The notes beneath the pieces are model-generated. The model worked only from the letters and a program-made list of their open reading frames with translations, was not told the DNA's origin and did no database searches. A program made the translations under genes and the position numbers. Below, in pieces: positions 1-11,317 of a stretch of DNA of 64,000 bases; within the stretch, counting starts at the first letter, position 1, and each line of letters begins with the position of its first letter. The stretch is taken from the NCBI RefSeq assembly GCF_048569485.1, contig NC_134353.1, positions 68,588,730 to 68,652,729 of the forward strand. Direction: 5' to 3'. Source of the DNA: Anomaloglossus baeobatrachus. Taxonomy: Eukaryota; Chordata; Amphibia; Anura; Aromobatidae.

Positions 1-1696
1 AAAGGCTGGGGCTACATGGTGACTGTGGCCATGGCACAGTTCACACGGCCAAAGATTGGAAGCAAATGGGGTCACATTGCATCCCGCAAGGTGCCACAAG
101 TACAACAAACAAGATGCATAAAGTTTTGACTTTTTACGACTTTGATTGTTACGTGTGACAATGTAACACCGTTCCTTTGCATAATGCTGCGATGCAGCAG
201 CGGTAATATAGTGATCTTTGGTCCTGCGGCCTGTGTTGCTGCCAGAGTCGCCATCTAGCCCAAGTCTATAAGTCACCAGTGTTAGAAATGGCCCATGGTA
301 GGTGAGGACCAGTTACAGATTTTGAATTGAAGCCCAAAAGATTCAAGTTACACCTCAGTTCTCTTGTGTTGCCGTCATGCTCTGTCCGGTTCTGCACATG
401 CAGATTACTAATACGGCGTTGGGCTCTGTTTACATTGAAGAGTTTGCCAGGCAACCTGGTCTATACTCAGCTCAGCTGTGCGTCGGCTGAGTTGTTTCAC
501 TGATCCCAGCCATGCAGGAATTAATCCTTTTTCGAGCAGTGTGCAACTCTACTGAGAGCCAGGATGCGGATTACTATCCATAGCTGGTTTCTTCCTATTT
601 AAGGCTGATGAATGTAGTAGGAGACTGCCGAAGATAGCTTCAGTGATCCCGGTCTCAGTGGTTGTCCAGTTCATGGTGCACTCTAGTTCTTTTTCTGCGT
701 GGTGTGAACGTTCCCCTGTTGTGAGGTTATTCCGTACCCTTTCTTTTATTCCCCTGTACACCTATAGTCTCTCCTTTGTGTTTGAGTGCAATGTGTATGA
801 GGCTTTGTTCTCCCTTGTCCGTGTCTTTTCTGTAGGATTTGGTTACTGGGTTTCCGACCCCCTCCCAAGGTGGGGGGCAGTAAGATCAGGGCTCAGACAA
901 GAGTCAGAGTCATGCTGGGGCCTCGGACCTGGCTACCATCAAGCTTACCTCTGAGATAAGGGACAGCGCAGGGTCTCGAATCTGAGGGCCAGTTTAGGAA
1001 CCTCTGGTCAGTCAGTAGACACCCCGTGACAGTTGTCTCTTCTTGCACATGTTCCACTGGTCTGCAACCACCATCATAGGTATGCACCTAAAAGGTTAAC
1101 GCTGTAGAAGTTCCACACAGTCTGCTCAATATTCGATGGAAAAGGTAATAAAAGTAAATTGATGTAGGGATATAACTGTGCGCAGCTTACCTGGGCCCCA
1201 TCCCGATAATAAGATGAATGTGTTATAGGATCTGCTGTGTCAGGATGCTTTGATTCTATGAAGCAATCTGCTGGAATCATGAATATTAGACAATATTATG
1301 GAGTAGAGCCACGTTCTGTGAAAAGAAGCAATTTGTGCCTGTGCGATGCCGGAACCTGCTCTCCTTACAAATACCAAAATCAGCCCGGAATGAATAAGAA
1401 AATGTGAACAATGGCTCTTTGTATGGTACGAGCACATTTTCCTCCGAGGCATGATAACAAACCTCTGGTAATAAATAAGTGTTATTCTGCTTCATGGACT
1501 TCATCATCAGCTCCTCATCCAAGTGCGGACATGAATGAATATGTCTTACAAATGACAATATCAAATATGTTGTGAATTCTTATAGCACAGTTATTATCCT
1601 CCCGATTCATCGAGCTGTATGGTCAACAAACATAATCGTCTTGTGGTTACCCCTTGTGATTCTTTTAACAGAATTTTCCTTACTAAACCAATAGAC
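1..1696. other. No gene recognised; possible LTR-like stretch
   Basis: No coding region with family resemblance is seen here; the open frames are short and lack motifs. The part from about 430 to 1032 has the look of a solo LTR: a TATA-like CTATTTAAG near 597, a pyrimidine-rich middle and a GTGACA-like end near 1027. No clear duplicated flank was found, so this is only a suspicion. Confidence 0.25.
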
Positions 1697-1700
1697 TTAA

Positions 1701-1872
1701 AGGGAATCTGTCAGCAGGTTTTTGCTATGTAAGCTGAAGCAAGCATGCTGCAAGGGTAACACAGAAAATTTAAGGATGGCTGCCTTGTCACAATCCGATG
1801 TTATTAATTTGATTTTTGTTTAAGCAGCAGGACTTATCAGTGCTCTAACTACAAAGTCACGAGTGCAACGGT
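1701..1872 (+). mobile_element. TTAA-type MITE, left-end fragment
   Basis: Starts right after a TTAA with AGGGAATCTGTCAGCAGG, the terminal sequence that also bounds the complete copy at 54878-55285. Only the left part can be followed; the sequence diverges after about 1870. TTAA flanks are typical of piggyBac-like and Kolobok elements; which of the two applies here cannot be decided. The remainder up to 2370 shows nothing recognisable. Confidence 0.5.
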
Positions 1873-2370
1873 CCCCAAGGGGCAGCGAGCATCCGGGTGT
1901 GGACCCAGGTATCTTCCCTAAGGAGAGAATGCCTTAAATACTGTACTTACAGGGAGACTGCTGACCTCAGAGGTCACTTCCGTTAATAGGACATCAGCCC
2001 TTGAAGAAAGGGGTATGGCTGCGCGTGCACTCTTTGGGTATTCACAGAAGGTCTGTGTGTGGCCTGAAAGCAGGAAGAGGCTGTGGTAGGCCCAAGTGGA
2101 GGAATGGGTTGCACGGAACCCCCGACTGGTGAGAAAAATGGTTCCCCCGCTCAGGCACGGGAGCGGAAACGTACAGGGATGTCATGCTGGGACCGGGCAC
2201 TACAACAAGCATGGCACTCTGGCAAGCCCCCTCCTCTGATTGACACCTCACTGTCAATGTAAAAACTTTAAAGAGAGTCTGGTGTGGGCGGGTTCAGCTC
2301 TCTCAGCTCTGCTACATGGCTAAATCTAAAAATTATGATATGGTCAGAACGGCTGCAGACAGTAATCTAA

Positions 2371-2902
2371 AGGCGATCGCACCCGTCCCCGTCGTTTGTG
2401 CGTCACGGGCAATTCGTTGCCCGTGGCGCACAAAGTCGTTTACCCCCGTCACACAAACTTACCTTCCTAACGACGTCGCTGTGGGCGGCGAACATCCTCT
2501 TCCTGAAGGGGGAGGGACGTTCAATGTCACAGCGACGTCACACAGCGGCCTCCCAATAGAAACGGAGGGGCGGAGATGAGCGGGACGTAACATTCCGCCC
2601 ACCTCCTTCCTTCCGCATTGCCGGCGGGACGCAGGTAAGCTGTGTTCATCGTTCCCGGGGTGTCACACGGAGCAATGTGTGCTGCCCCAGGAACGACGAA
2701 CAACCAGCGCGCAGAAGGAGGAATGACATTTTGAAAATGAATGACGTGTCAACGAGTACTGATAAGGTGAGTATTTTTGCTCGTTAACAGTCGTTCGGAG
2801 GTGTCACACGCTACTGCATCTCTAACGTTGCCAGATGTGTGTCACAAATTCCGTGACCCCGATGACATATCGTTAGATATTTCGTAGCATTTGATGGGGC
2901 CT
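2371..2902 (-). mobile_element. GC-rich Harbinger-like MITE
   Basis: A non-coding GC-rich element related, in the opposite orientation, to the copy at 35305-35885. The best matched stretch is around 2560-2700, which shares blocks such as GATGAGCGGGAC and CTCCTTCCTTCCGCATTG. The right end GGGGCCT is followed by TTA and the left end AGGCG is preceded by TAA, so the flanks fit a three-base TWA target although they are not identical. The open frame at 2316-2579 is a chance product of GC-rich sequence. Confidence 0.5.
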
Positions 2903-3184
2903 TTAGTCATACATTGTTGGATTCAAGATCTCTTTGCTTAAATTGTACTGCTCTCAAATATAATCTGTCAGCAGGGTTTTTGCTGCCTCATCTAAGATCT
3001 ATGGGCCCGACGTGGATCTCCCTGACAATCTGCCTCCAGCAGTATTACCAGCGTGAGACATGTAGATCAGGACAGCATACTGTCAGTCATAACATGTCTC
3101 ACACTTGTAACTGGATTCAGGATCTCTTTGCAAACAACATGCTGCTCTCAGGTGAAGTAGCAAAATCCTGCTGACAGATTCCCC
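2903..3184. mobile_element. TTAA-type MITE ends, rearranged
   Basis: Contains two partial copies of the AGGGAATCTGTCAGCAGG family. Around 2910-2960 is an internal part matching the reverse complement of 54900-54960. From about 2962 a fresh left end begins (ATCTGTCAGCAGG), and the right end CCTGCTGACAGATTCCCC stops at 3184 just before TTAA. The open frame 2914-3174 runs across this repeat and is not a gene. Confidence 0.5.
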
Positions 3185-3654
3185 TTAAATACATACAAAA
3201 TCATATATTTCTTGATGCTGATACTTATGCAAATTAGCTTACAAGTGTCCAGTGGGCCAGGGGTGGGATTCAGCGGGTTCTGTCCGGTTCGGGAGAACCG
3301 GTTGTTAAAATAGCAGCCGGTTCCCCGAACCGACAAGAAACAGCTTCGGCGATCCGGTTCCTCCCTGGATTCATTTGTGTTAGTGTCTCCCTAAGACTCT
3401 AACACAAATGAATCCCCGTACCTCCACGCCGCACTTCCGGGTTGAGTGGAGCCTGTCTGCTCCCTGACCCGGCGTGCAGCGACGTGCTGATGCTGCAGAG
3501 AGGTCACGGCAGTGTGAGGAGGTAGCTCCTCCTCCTGCCATCTGTCAGCGTGCAGAGACAAGCTGCAGAGGAGGACGGAAGACAGAGGAGAGGCCGCCGG
3601 TGCTTGGAGCAGGTAAGCGCTCAGTGAGCCGAAGATGCAGTGAGAGGAGCCGCA

Positions 3655-4345
3655 TAAGATTGCAGCTATATGGGGAGAGGAGGCCATATAAGATGGGAGC
3701 TATATGTGGCTATAAGAGGAGAGGGGCCACATAAGATGGGAGCTATATGTGGCTATATGGGCAGAGGGGCCACATAAGATGGGAGCTATATGTGGCTATA
3801 TGGGGAGAGGGGCCACATAAGATGGGAGCTATATGTGGCTATATGGGCAGAGGGGCCACATAAGATGGGAGCTATATGTGGCTATATGGGGAAAGGGGCC
3901 ACATAAGATGGGAGCTATATGTGGCTATATGGGGAGAGGGGCCACATAAGATGGGAGCTATATGTGGCTATATGGGGAGAGGGGCTACATAAGATGGGAG
4001 CTATATGTGGCTATATGGGGAGAGGAGGCCAAATAAGATGGGAGCTATATGTGGCTATATGGGGAGAGGGGCCACATAAGATGGGAGCTATATGTGGCTA
4101 TATGGGGAGAGGGGCCACATAAGATGGGAGCTATATGTGGCTATATGGGGAGAGGAGGCCATATAAGATGGGAGCTATATGTGGCTATATGGGGAGAGGG
4201 GCCACATAAGATGGGAGCTATATGTGGCTATATGGGGAGAGGGGCTACATAAGATGGGAGCTATATGTGGCTATATGGGGAGAGGAGGCCAAATAAGATG
4301 GGAGCTATATGTGGCTATATGGGGAGAGGCCACATAAGATGGCAG
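3655..4345 (+). repeat. 43-bp minisatellite
   Basis: About 16 head-to-tail units built on AGCTATATGTGGCTATAT followed by a GGGGAGAGGGGCCACATAAG-like block. Most units are near identical, with variants in GGGCAGAGG and GGAGGCC. Since 43 is not a multiple of three, each open frame cycles through all phases, which gives repetitive predicted peptides of no meaning. Confidence 0.85.
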
Positions 4346-4439
4346 CTATATGGGGAAAGGTGACCACATAAGATGGCAGCTATATGGGGAAAGGAGACCA
4401 CATAAGATGGCAGCTATATGGGGAGAGGAGCCGTATAAG

Positions 4440-4790
4440 ATGGGAGCTATATGGGGAGAGGAGCCGCATAAGATGGGATCTGCAGGGAAAAGGAGCCATA
4501 TGGGATGAGACCTGCTGGGGAAGAGGCCATAATAGGATGGTATCTGCAGTGGGAAAGGGGCCATAATGGCATGGGATCTGCAGGGGGAAAAGGGCCATAA
4601 TGGGATGGGATCTGCAGGGGGAAAGAGGCCATAATGGGATGGGATTTGCAGGGGAAAAAGGCCATAATGGGATGGGATCTGCAGGGGGGGAGACCACATG
4701 GGATGGGATCTGCAGGGGAAAAGAGGCCATAATGGGATGGGATCTGCAGGGGGCAAGAGACCACATGGGATGGGATCTGTATGGGGAAGG
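4440..4790 (+). repeat. Degenerate 33-35-bp minisatellite
   Basis: Follows the 43-bp array and is built on GGGATCTGCAGGGG, an AAAGAGGCCATAATGGGAT-like stretch and variants with GACCACATGGGAT. The long open frames on the minus strand (4346-4803), rich in Pro, His, Ser and Leu, are readings of this repeat. Confidence 0.75.
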
Positions 4791-5091
4791 TCGTCCATTC
4801 CAATTTTAGCAGGGCTCCTTTAGTAATAATTTTTAAAAACTGTAGAAAAACTATTTAATACAATATGATTGACAGTGACTGGAACAACTGGTGCTGGACA
4901 GGAGAGTGACGGTATAGGAGGGGAAGAAAGGGAAAGAGATTTTACATTAAATTACTTGTATTTTTTGGTTGAGGAAAGTGCGTGAAAATGGGTGTGGCTA
5001 ACAAAATGGGTGTGGTTACTGAGTGGGTATGGTTTTCAAATGGGCGTGGTTTACAGAGAACCTGTTGTTAAAAATTTGAATCCCACCCCTG

Positions 5092-5805
5092 CAGTCCAGA
5101 CCAGAAAAATGCTCTGGTACTCATGTCTAAGTGCCTTGTAAAACCTTTTGTCTTCAGTGTTGACTGACGGATCCAGAGTTTCTGTGTTGCAAAATGGAAA
5201 TCCTCTGTACTACGTATCCTACTTAAAGGGAGTCTGGAAACCTAAACTGGCAATATAACCTAAGCACACAGCTTGGTAGGGAATAATGTTCCTATAAAAC
5301 AAAACATATCTTTAATGTTCTAGTCACTGCCTCCATTCTTCAGAAAATGAAGCTTAACAAAATTTGCTGATTAGGATGTTCTGTGCACCCTTGGGTGTGT
5401 CCAACAGGCTCCACTTACTAACCTCCAGAACTAATGATTTACTGTAAAAAAAAAATTCCCCCCAGCTATAAACTCCCTGTTTTTCCAGACAAGTCAGACA
5501 GCTGCCTATAAAAGTCTATGAAGATGCAAGGTAGAATTTCTAGTGCTCTCTTTTCAGCGCAGAGCTGGATTCACAGCTACACTGCTCAGTACTGCTGTAT
5601 AATGTCCTCTATGCTGCTGCTTCTCTCAGAATGTGCTACAGACAGGAGAGCAGGAGTTGCTCATGTCTCTGAGTGCAGTGCATGGGAGCCATCATGACAT
5701 TTAGTCTCCACCCACCAGTTTAGTGAAACCTGGAAATTATTGATAAAGCCAATAAGGCTTTAACAGGGAAAACCTGATGAAAAATACAGGCTACAAGTCA
5801 TATAA
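5092..5805. other. No gene recognised
   Basis: Non-coding. A TTAA followed by AGGGAGTCTGGAAACC at 5224-5243 resembles the ends of the TTAA MITEs elsewhere in the window, but a matching right end was not found with confidence. Confidence 0.3.
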
Positions 5806-5807
5806 TA

Positions 5808-6553
5808 CCGTGTTTCCCCGAAAGTAGGACCCCCCCGAAAGTAAGGCAGGGTGGGGGTTTCGGGGGGGTCCGCCAATGTAGGGCACCCCCCGATTGTAAG
5901 GCAGGGTAGCGGGGGGGGCCCGGGGAATGTAAGGCCGCCTATGGGTGGTGGTCGCGGCGTAATGTAAGGTCGCATATGGGTGGGGTCACTGGGGACAGTA
6001 CAGGAACTTGCCACTGTTCCCTCGCTCCATCCAGGCCTTCTCCAGTCTCGTGCCACCCGTGGTCCGCCTCCGGTGAAAGGCCCCCGCAAAGCTCCCTGCT
6101 GGCCATCAGCTCGAGCTGTGATTGGCCAGTCAGCCGGCTCGCAGCTGATTGGCCCTCAGCTCGAGCTGCGATTGGCCAGTCAGCCGGCTCGCAGCTGATT
6201 GGCCCTCAGCTCGAGCTGCGATTGGCCAGTCAGCGGGCTCGCAGCTGATTGGCCGAAATCAGCCGGCTCGCAGCTGATTGGCCGAAATCAGCCGCGACGT
6301 CACCGCCTGCAGGCTCGCTCCGATTGGTCCAGCGTCCCTGGCATCTGAATCGTCAGCCCGGCACCGCAGAGGAGATCGATAAAGAAGGAAAGTAACGGTA
6401 AGTTCCGAAACTCTCTGTGTGTGTGTGTGTGTGTGTGTGTGTACGGTATGTGTACGGTATGTGTATGGGGCTGTATGTGTCAGTGTGTGTGTGTGTGTGT
6501 GTGTACGGTATGTGTACGGTATGTGTATGGGTGCCGTATGGGGCTGTATGTGT

Positions 6554-6590
<37 letters not shown>

Positions 6591-6866
6591 GTACCGGTAC
6601 GATATGTGTGTGGGTGCCGTGTGGGGCTGTACCGGTACCGTATGTGTCAGTGTGTGTGGTGGCAGAGTGGGGGGCAGAACCACTGTATGGGGAGGCTGCA
6701 GGGGGGAGGATGGGGTGGATGCCGGACTCTCAAACAATGGGGTGGCTGCAGGGGGGAGGATTGTCATTTTTTTTCCAATGTAAGGCCTCCCTCGAAAGTA
6801 AGGCAGGGTGGGACTTTTGGGGGTAAAATTAATGTAAGACAGGGCCTTACTTTCGGGGAAACACGG
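5808..6866. mobile_element. TIR element with CCGTGTTTCCCCGAAAGTA ends
   Basis: Inverted ends CCGTGTTTCCCCGAAAGTA at 5808 and at 6848-6866, each followed outwards by TA. Further matching sequence around 'AAGGCAGGGTGGG' lies just inside both ends. The interior has a roughly 50-bp tandem repeat of CAGCTCGAGCTG and GATTGGCCAGTCAGC blocks at 6100-6290, then a TG-rich microsatellite. No transposase is seen, so it is non-autonomous. The TA flanks suggest, but do not prove, a Tc1/mariner-type mobiliser. Confidence 0.6.
6411..6660 (+). repeat. Compound TG microsatellite
   Basis: Runs of (TG)n alternate with TACGGTATG and GGGTGCCGT blocks. It lies inside the TIR element at 5808-6866. The open frames read across it on both strands are simple-repeat artefacts. 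Confidence 0.9.
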
Positions 6867-7467
6867 TAACCAGAAATAGTTATTCCTCATTACACAAAGA
6901 GGACAACTTATTCTAAAAATTGCCTTAAATGATATGACAGAGAAATTTACAGCACATCTTTAAAACACCACTCCAGCGTTTTGTTTTTTTTCCCAGACAG
7001 AGTGTTGTTTTTAATTTATGATCTCAGAAAATGAGAATAATTATCACAAAACACCTTTTATATGCTTCCTAAGCATTTAAAATGGTCCCTTAGTCTGGTT
7101 CTGTAGGCTACACAATCATGAAGGCAGTCCTTGACACACTACACAAGGAGGATAAGCCACAAAAGGTCATTGCTAAAGAAGCGAAGCAGGCTGTTCAGAG
7201 AGTGCTGTATCCAAGTATATTAATGGACAGTTGAGTGGAAGGAATAAGTGTGGTAGAAAAAGGTGCACAAACAACAGGGATAACCGCAGTCTTGATAGGA
7301 TTGTTAAGAAAAGACCATTCAAAAATTTGGGGAAAATTCACAAGGAGTGGACGCTGCTGGAGTCAGTGCTTCAAGAGCCACCACACACAGGCGTATCCAG
7401 GACATGGGCTACAACTGTCACATTCCTTGTGTCAAGTCACTCATGACCAATAGACAACACCAGAAGT

Positions 7468-7963
7468 TATATCTCTGTCCCATAGATAAATCACATTATA
7501 CCCCATTATACAAAATTTTCTTGGGGAGACTTTGATTAGGTATGTTTCAAGTGTATGTTCCGTTTTGGCGGATTTATGTAATCTCTCCTTTTTCTTGTAT
7601 CTAATATATGGGCCTTTTTTCTAGATAACTCTTTATGAAGTCCAATGATATACTTCACAGGATAAAACAAACTTTCAGGTTGAATTAGGTATATATGATG
7701 TTACCATGATATTATATGGATATGACTTGTAATATCTCATGTATTTATGGTACTGACAATTGTGTATGTCTTTATTTTTCTCTTTATTTAGTTTTGAAAA
7801 AGGCATTCGCCGAAACGTCAAATAAAAATTAAATAAAAATAAAAATTTCAACTACAAAATTTTTTTCATCATTGTGTGCCGGGGTTATCTATTTTTATGC
7901 AATTGTTGTTCCCCTGAGCACCTCACTCAGTGAGCCGGGCTTTCACTCAGTTTTTTTATACTT
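7468..7963 (+). mobile_element. Retroelement fragment, probably Penelope-like tail
   Basis: An insertion of about 500 bp flanked by a perfect 25-bp direct repeat (7443-7467 and 7964-7988) that is present once in the related Tc1 copy at 38205-38230. No inverted ends are seen. Near 7793-7825 it has AGGCATTCGCCGAAACGTC followed by A-rich sequence. This resembles the hammerhead-like terminal motif of Penelope-like elements, so a 5'-truncated Penelope-like insertion is the best guess. Confidence 0.5.
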
Positions 7964-8027
7964 ATGACCAATAGACAACACCAGAAGTGTCTTACCTAGG
8001 CCAAGGAGAAAAAGAACTGGACTGTTA

Positions 8028-9485
8028 GGCTATGTGCGCACTGGAAAATGGAATTTTCTCAAGAAAATTACGCAGGCATTGAAAGATTACTGCACCCGCG
8101 GTAAAAAACCACGGCAAACCGCACCCGAAAACCGCATGCGGTTTGCTGCGGTTTTACTGCGGTATTGCCGCGGTTTTTCCACGTGCGGGTTGGTACATGT
8201 GCTTTATTGCATTCAATGCAATAAAGCACATTGAAAAAAAAAAAAAGTCATTTCATTCTGAGATAGATAGATAGAGAAATAGATAGAATAATAGATATAT
8301 AGACAGACAGAGGGATAGATAGAAGAATAGATAATAGATAGAGTCCCTGTGAGCACACGCTGCATTTCTCACGGTCGGCAGTGTGTTCACATTACCGGCC
8401 GTGGGAAATGACCGGTAATTACCTCTGCTGTCTCGCTGCGAGGCTGCATTCAGCAGTGTCAGTCGCGGCTGGATGCAAGCATCGCAGGACGTGGATTATG
8501 TCGGAGCTTTGTTTCGGGGGGTTAATAAACGGGTAAACGAGGCTTATTTGTGTTTTATTTAAAATAAAGGATTTTCCGGTGTGTGTGTTTTTTCACTTTA
8601 CTTACGGGTTGATCATGTCAGCTGTCACATAGATGCTGCCATGATCAAGCCTGGAGTTAATGGCGGTGATCCGCCGCCATTAACTCCTTACATTACCTTG
8701 ATTGCCACTGCATCACGGCAACAATAAGAGCCGGGGACACTCCAGCACTGCCGCATAATGGATGCGACAGTCCCGGGACAGCTGCGGCTGATATTCTCGG
8801 CTGCGGGAGGTGGGAGGGAGGCGGGGGACATTACCCCTGCCCCTCGCCCTCCCCAGCCTGAAAATACCGGGCCGCCGCTGTGTGCGTGCCTCGGCTGGAT
8901 GCTAAAAATACAGCAGAGCACACGTGTTTTTTTTTTTCTATATTTCCGTTTGCTTTCTATGTGTATTCTATATGTCTGTGTCTGTGTTCTATGTCTGTGA
9001 TGTGTGTGAGTGTGATGTCTGTGTGTGTCTGTGATGTGTGTGTGTGATCTGTGTGTGTTTACTCTCTGCACGGCTTCCTCTTCCTGTCATAATGACATCA
9101 CTTCCCTGCAAACCGCAGGCAAGCGATGTACATTACCGCAGGTAAACCGCGAAATACCGGAGGGAATAACGCAGGAAAATGCACTGAACCGCACAGAATT
9201 TGCTGCCTGTGTTATTCCCGCGGGATTTCACGATTACATTGCAGTCAATGGAGTGAAATCCCGCAGCGATGTGCGGAAAAGAAGTGACATGCAATTGTTT
9301 TTGCTGCGGGAATCCCACAACAAAACATGCAGCTGTCAAATTCCGCATAGTGCGCACAGGATTTTTTTTTTCCATAGGTTTTGCTGGTGAATCACTGCAG
9401 AGATGTTATGAACATAACATGCAGCGAAACATGCAGCAAAACCGCAGGAAATCCGCGGCAAAAAACGGTAAGTGCGCACAGGGCC
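8028..9485. mobile_element. Harbinger-like element with GGCTATGTGCGCAC ends
   Basis: Left end GGCTATGTGCGCAC and right end complementary to GGCCCTGTGCGCAC, flanked on both sides by TTA. Copy 2 of the host Tc1 shows the uninterrupted site (ACTGTTCTCAGTGG), which confirms the borders. Inner subterminal parts are rich in CCGCGG, GCGGTTT and similar blocks on both sides. No transposase is recognisable; the open frames at 8688-9390 lack motifs. The TTA duplication fits PIF/Harbinger. A related 361-bp element sits at 58130-58490. Confidence 0.65.
8258..8342 (+). repeat. GATA microsatellite
   Basis: Imperfect (GATA)n with AGAGATAGA variants inside the Harbinger-like element at 8028-9485. Confidence 0.8.
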
Positions 9486-9708
9486 TTACTCAGTGGTCCA
9501 AGGTGTTAATTTCAGATGAAAGTAACTTTTGCATTTCATTTGGAAATTAAGGTCCCAGAGTCTGGAAGAAGAGTGGAGAGGCACATTTCTGAGTTTAAAA
9601 TATTTTTTTTCAGTTGGTCTTATATATTATTCTAATTTTCTGGGACAATGATTTTTGTATTTTCATTGGCTGTAAGCCATAATCATCAACATTAACAGAA
9701 ATAAACAC

Positions 9709-10505
9709 TTGAAATAGATCCCTCTGTGTGTAATGACTCTATATAATACATAGAAATAGATCCCTCTGTGTGTAATGACTCTATACAATATATAGGAATA
9801 GATCCCTCTGTGTGTAATGACTATTTAATATATAGAAATAGATCCCTCTGTGTGTAATGACTCTATATAATATATAGGAATAGACCCTTCTAAGTGTAAT
9901 GACTATATAATATATAGAAATAGATCCCTCTGTGTGTGTAATGACTCTATACAATATATAGAAATAGATCCCTCTGTGTGTAATGACTATATAATATATA
10001 GAAATAGATCCCTCTGTGTCTAATGACTCTATATAATATATAGGAATAGACCCTTCTAAGTGTAATGACTATATAATATATAGAAATAGATCCCTCTGTG
10101 TGTGTAATGACTCTATACAATATATAGAAATAGATCCCTCTGTGTGTAATGACTATATAATATAAAGAAATAGATCCCTCTGTGTCTAATGACTCTATAT
10201 AATATATAGAAATAGATTGCTCTGTGTGTAATGACTCTTTATAATATATATAGAAATAGATCCCTCTGTGTGTAATGACTCTATATAATATATAGCAATA
10301 GATCCTTCTGTGTGTAATGACTCTATATAATATATAGCAATAGATCCTTCTGTGTGTAATGACTCTATATAATATATAGGAATAGAACCATCTGTGTGTA
10401 ATGACTCTATATAATATACAGGAATTGATCTCTCTGTGTGTAATGACTCTATATAATATACAGGAATTGATCTCTCTGTGTGTAATGACTCTATATAATA
10501 TATGC
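9709..10505 (+). repeat. 42-bp minisatellite grown from a Tc1 TIR
   Basis: About 19 units of a roughly 42-bp sequence built on GAAATAGATCCCTCTGTGTG and TAATGACTCTATATAATATA. The same unit occurs once in the right TIR of copy 2 (39016-39050) and, inverted, several times in the left TIR of copy 2 (37425-37695). The array is therefore an expansion of a segment of the transposon's own terminal repeat. The open frame on the minus strand is repeat translation. Confidence 0.85.
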
Positions 10506-10585
10506 TTTTCCCTTTTTGTATTGAATTATTGAAATAAATTAACATTTTGAGGATATTCTAATTTATCGAGATGCACTTATATGTA

Positions 10586-11312
10586 ACAGCGCTCCCACCT
10601 GGCACGTGTCATTTATAATATTAGTGTCTTCCTATAAGGTTTGGGGGCTAGATAATATTCTCTCTGTCTATTTTTGGAGTGAGATTAGAGGAGATAGAGC
10701 TCAGGCTTTAAAGGAATTTTTTTTACTTTTCAAACCAATTTCATTTTGCTCCACTGTAGATAATACATATAAAAAAAAACTCAGGCAACTTTGGAAATAG
10801 TCTTGTTAAAAAATGTCCTACCCTTTCCTGTATCACCTCTTCTGCAGATCTGTGCAACGCCATAAAATTATAAAAAATAATTAGTATTCGAAAAACATTT
10901 TTTCCTATATATTTTGCAGTCCTTTACCGGAAATGTAATCTACTAACACCATTTTAAGTAATTGCAAAGATTTCTCATACTGCGGGATTAAATCAGCCGA
11001 GAGCAGGAGCATTTGACTTTTCCTTTCCGATATGTCCCATATCACACTATGAAAACATTTCAGAGCTGCTGTAAATTCCAGGATATGAAATCAATGGATC
11101 AATCTCATAGCGTGGCGCATAGGATTTACATAACTAGGTTCTGTTGTGCCGAGTTTTGCTATAGATAAGTCTTAAAGTGGTATTATAGTTTTAGCAAATA
11201 AAGCTTATTCACGGTGAAATGAAACGTTAGACAATATTCTGACATAGTTTCTGTATCACTTCTTTATGGGATTCAAGGTTAGGGATGAGGAAACCTGAAC
11301 TGTAAAGTTTGG
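10586..11312. other. No gene recognised
   Basis: AT-rich sequence between a Tc1 copy and a solo LTR. I see no coding frame with known motifs, no inverted ends and no tandem repeats. Confidence 0.4.
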
Positions 11313-11317
11313 GGCTC

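Larger units (their letters stand above)
3258..5091. mobile_element. hAT-like non-autonomous element carrying tandem repeats
   Basis: Inverted ends are CAGGGGTGGGATTCA at 3258 and its complement at 5077-5091, with further matching sequence inside (AACCGGTTGTTAAAA against AACCTGTTGTTAAAA). CAGGGGTG-type ends are usual for hAT elements. The eight bases outside each end agree only in their first four (CAGTGGGC and CAGTCCAG), so the target duplication is doubtful. A strong hairpin lies at 3365-3414. The interior is mostly two minisatellites; no transposase is present. Confidence 0.5.
7021..10583 (+). mobile_element. Tc1-like transposon, copy 1 (5' truncated, interrupted)
   Basis: Same family as the better copy at 37338-39128. 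Shared sequence begins near 7021 (the left TIR is missing) and runs through the transposase region (7100-7466, 7989-8024, 9489-9570). It ends in the right TIR at 10506-10583, whose last bases are followed by TA. Compared with copy 2 it has two clean insertions, at 7468-7963 and 8028-9485, and has lost most of the second half of the transposase gene. The right TIR has swollen into a minisatellite. It is a dead, old copy. Confidence 0.8.

Noticed and set aside
643-954. 103-residue plus-strand frame
   Set aside because: No recognisable domain; it lies in a stretch that looks more like an LTR.
4346-4803. Long Pro/His/Leu-rich open frames on the minus strand
   Set aside because: They are translations of the 33-35-bp and 43-bp minisatellites; all frames are open because the unit lacks stops.
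8688-9390. Frames of up to 127 residues inside the Harbinger-like element, considered as a transposase or Myb-like gene
   Set aside because: No DDE or Myb motif; His/Thr runs come from a TG-rich stretch.
9709-10505. Possible CRISPR-like array (regular repeats)
   Set aside because: Units are contiguous with no spacers, in a vertebrate genome, and derive from a Tc1 TIR.
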